Below are positions 50,715 through 51,202 of a DNA stretch of 51,202 nt, piece by piece (positions within the stretch are counted from its first letter, which is position 1; every line of letters begins with the position of its first letter). The translations under genes were made by a program, and so were the position numbers. The stretch is taken from NCBI GenBank assembly GCA_017508285.1, contig JAFVZG010000009.1, positions 1 to 51,202 on the forward strand, in the 5' to 3' direction. This DNA is from Lentisphaeria bacterium (GTDB lineage Bacteria > Verrucomicrobiota > Lentisphaeria > Victivallales > Victivallaceae). The notes below the pieces were generated by a model. It was not told the origin of the DNA, made no database searches, and saw only the letters and a program-made list of their open reading frames with translations.

Positions 50715-50743
50715 TTGAAAAACTCCGTTTTGTCATCTATATT
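50715..50743 (+). promoter_or_regulatory. Promoter of pyrF
   Basis: TTGAAA (50715-50720), 17 bp, TATATT (50738-50743), about 35 bp before the ATG. Confidence 0.75.
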
Positions 50744-50778
50744 AATCAGGAACAATTAACATAAGGAGTAATATCGTT

Positions 50779-51202
50779 ATGAATTTTATGCAAAAACTCT
50801 CTGCTGCCATGCAGAAAAACAACTCTTTGGTTTGTGTCGGTTTGGATCCTGCAATCGGAAAACTTCCGGAGTGCATCCGTAACCGTCCGGATGCAATTTA
50901 TGAATTCAATTGCCGCATTGTCGATGCTACAAAGGATTTTGTTTGCGCTTACAAGCCGCAGGCAGCTTATTATGCCGGTCAGGATTGTGACGAGGCCCTT
51001 AAAGAAAGTATCCGTTATATTCAGAAAGTTGCCCCGGAAGTGCCGGTCATTCTGGATGTGAAACGCGGCGACATCGGTTCCACTGCGGAATATTATGCCA
51101 AAGAGGCATTTGAGCGTTACAATGCCGATGCTGTGACGGTCAACCCTTACATGGGTTATGATGCAGTAAAGCCGTTTCTGGATTATGAGGATAAAGGGGT
51201 GA
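50779..51202 (+). CDS. pyrF: Orotidine 5'-phosphate decarboxylase, 3' end outside window
   Basis: Last step of UMP synthesis. The open part encodes 141 residues and runs off the window edge. ATG 50779 follows AAGGAG by eight bases. The sequence begins [23 protein letters not shown] and includes the catalytic core [19 protein letters not shown] with the Lys-Asp pair, then [15 protein letters not shown]. These features fit the type 2 (longer, PyrF-2) group, which has about 270 residues, so roughly half the gene is present. Confidence 0.93.
   Translation, partial: MNFMQKLSAAMQKNNSLVCVGLDPAIGKLPECIRNRPDAIYEFNCRIVDATKDFVCAYKPQAAYYAGQDCDEALKESIRYIQKVAPEVPVILDVKRGDIGSTAEYYAKEAFERYNADAVTVNPYMGYDAVKPFLDYEDKGV

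Noticed and set aside
1-51202. CRISPR arrays, tRNA/rRNA genes, insertion sequences, attachment sites
   Set aside because: Read through on both strands without finding regular spaced repeats, cloverleaf-like segments, transposase motifs or integrase genes; none can be supported.

Overview
The window is a dense bacterial chromosome segment of moderate GC with about 42 protein genes, no rRNA, tRNA, CRISPR array, insertion sequence or phage gene that I can recognise. The gene set suggests a saccharolytic anaerobe: pyruvate:ferredoxin oxidoreductase, cytoplasmic GH92 and GH36 glycosidases, and V-type ATPase membrane subunits. Together with secreted CBM9-like proteins this is most like the Lentisphaerota/Victivallales branch of the PVC bacteria. 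That placement is inference from gene content, not a computed phylogeny. Promoters are easy to see: most are TTGAAA/TTGACA-like, 16-17 bp, then TATATT rather than TATAAT.

Layout. (1) 34-6721, minus: a five-gene run transcribed from a promoter near 6760-6788: small unknown membrane protein, Na/Pi cotransporter, Ca/Na antiporter, MATE exporter, GH92 mannosidase. (2) 6818-11133: an MFS transporter (minus) diverging from a metallophosphoesterase plus GH36 alpha-galactosidase pair (plus). (3) 11210-16460: RRM RNA-binding protein, YbaK deacylase, DUF1805 protein, a protein with two complete PilT ATPase units in one chain, and an MscS-related TM-repeat protein. (4) 16576-26526: the most unusual region, one plus-strand operon with its own promoter and terminator. 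It encodes a 2-isopropylmalate-synthase-like protein with a degraded metal site, a sugar-isomerase barrel fused to an acyl-CoA synthetase, PFOR, and an XRE-cupin regulator fused to a second acyl-CoA synthetase. (5) 26571-31311: proA, an isolated V-ATPase I-K pair with Na+-type ligands in subunit K, and lplA. (6) 31316-38480, minus: znuA-znuC-znuB, then a TPR lipoprotein, dnaG, a lipoprotein and two paralogous secreted CBM9-like proteins, all tightly packed. (7) 38566-41526: SDR oxidoreductase with hisF behind a structured leader, and an FtsQ-like protein. (8) 41557-47033: a MarR-membrane fusion protein-RND pump operon ending in a coiled-coil exported protein. (9) 47030-51202: argD-argF-mntP (minus), a second metallophosphoesterase, and the start of pyrF, cut by the window edge.

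How it fits together. Several transporters (NptA-type, YrbG-type, probably MATE) are Na+-coupled families, and subunit K looks Na+-specific, consistent with sodium energetics. The region 4 operon appears to be a self-regulated acyl-CoA/2-oxoacid module: two acid-activating ligases, one 2-oxoacid:ferredoxin oxidoreductase and one 2-alkylmalate-synthase-like scaffold. Its substrate cannot be read from the sequence. It is my main candidate for an undescribed system.
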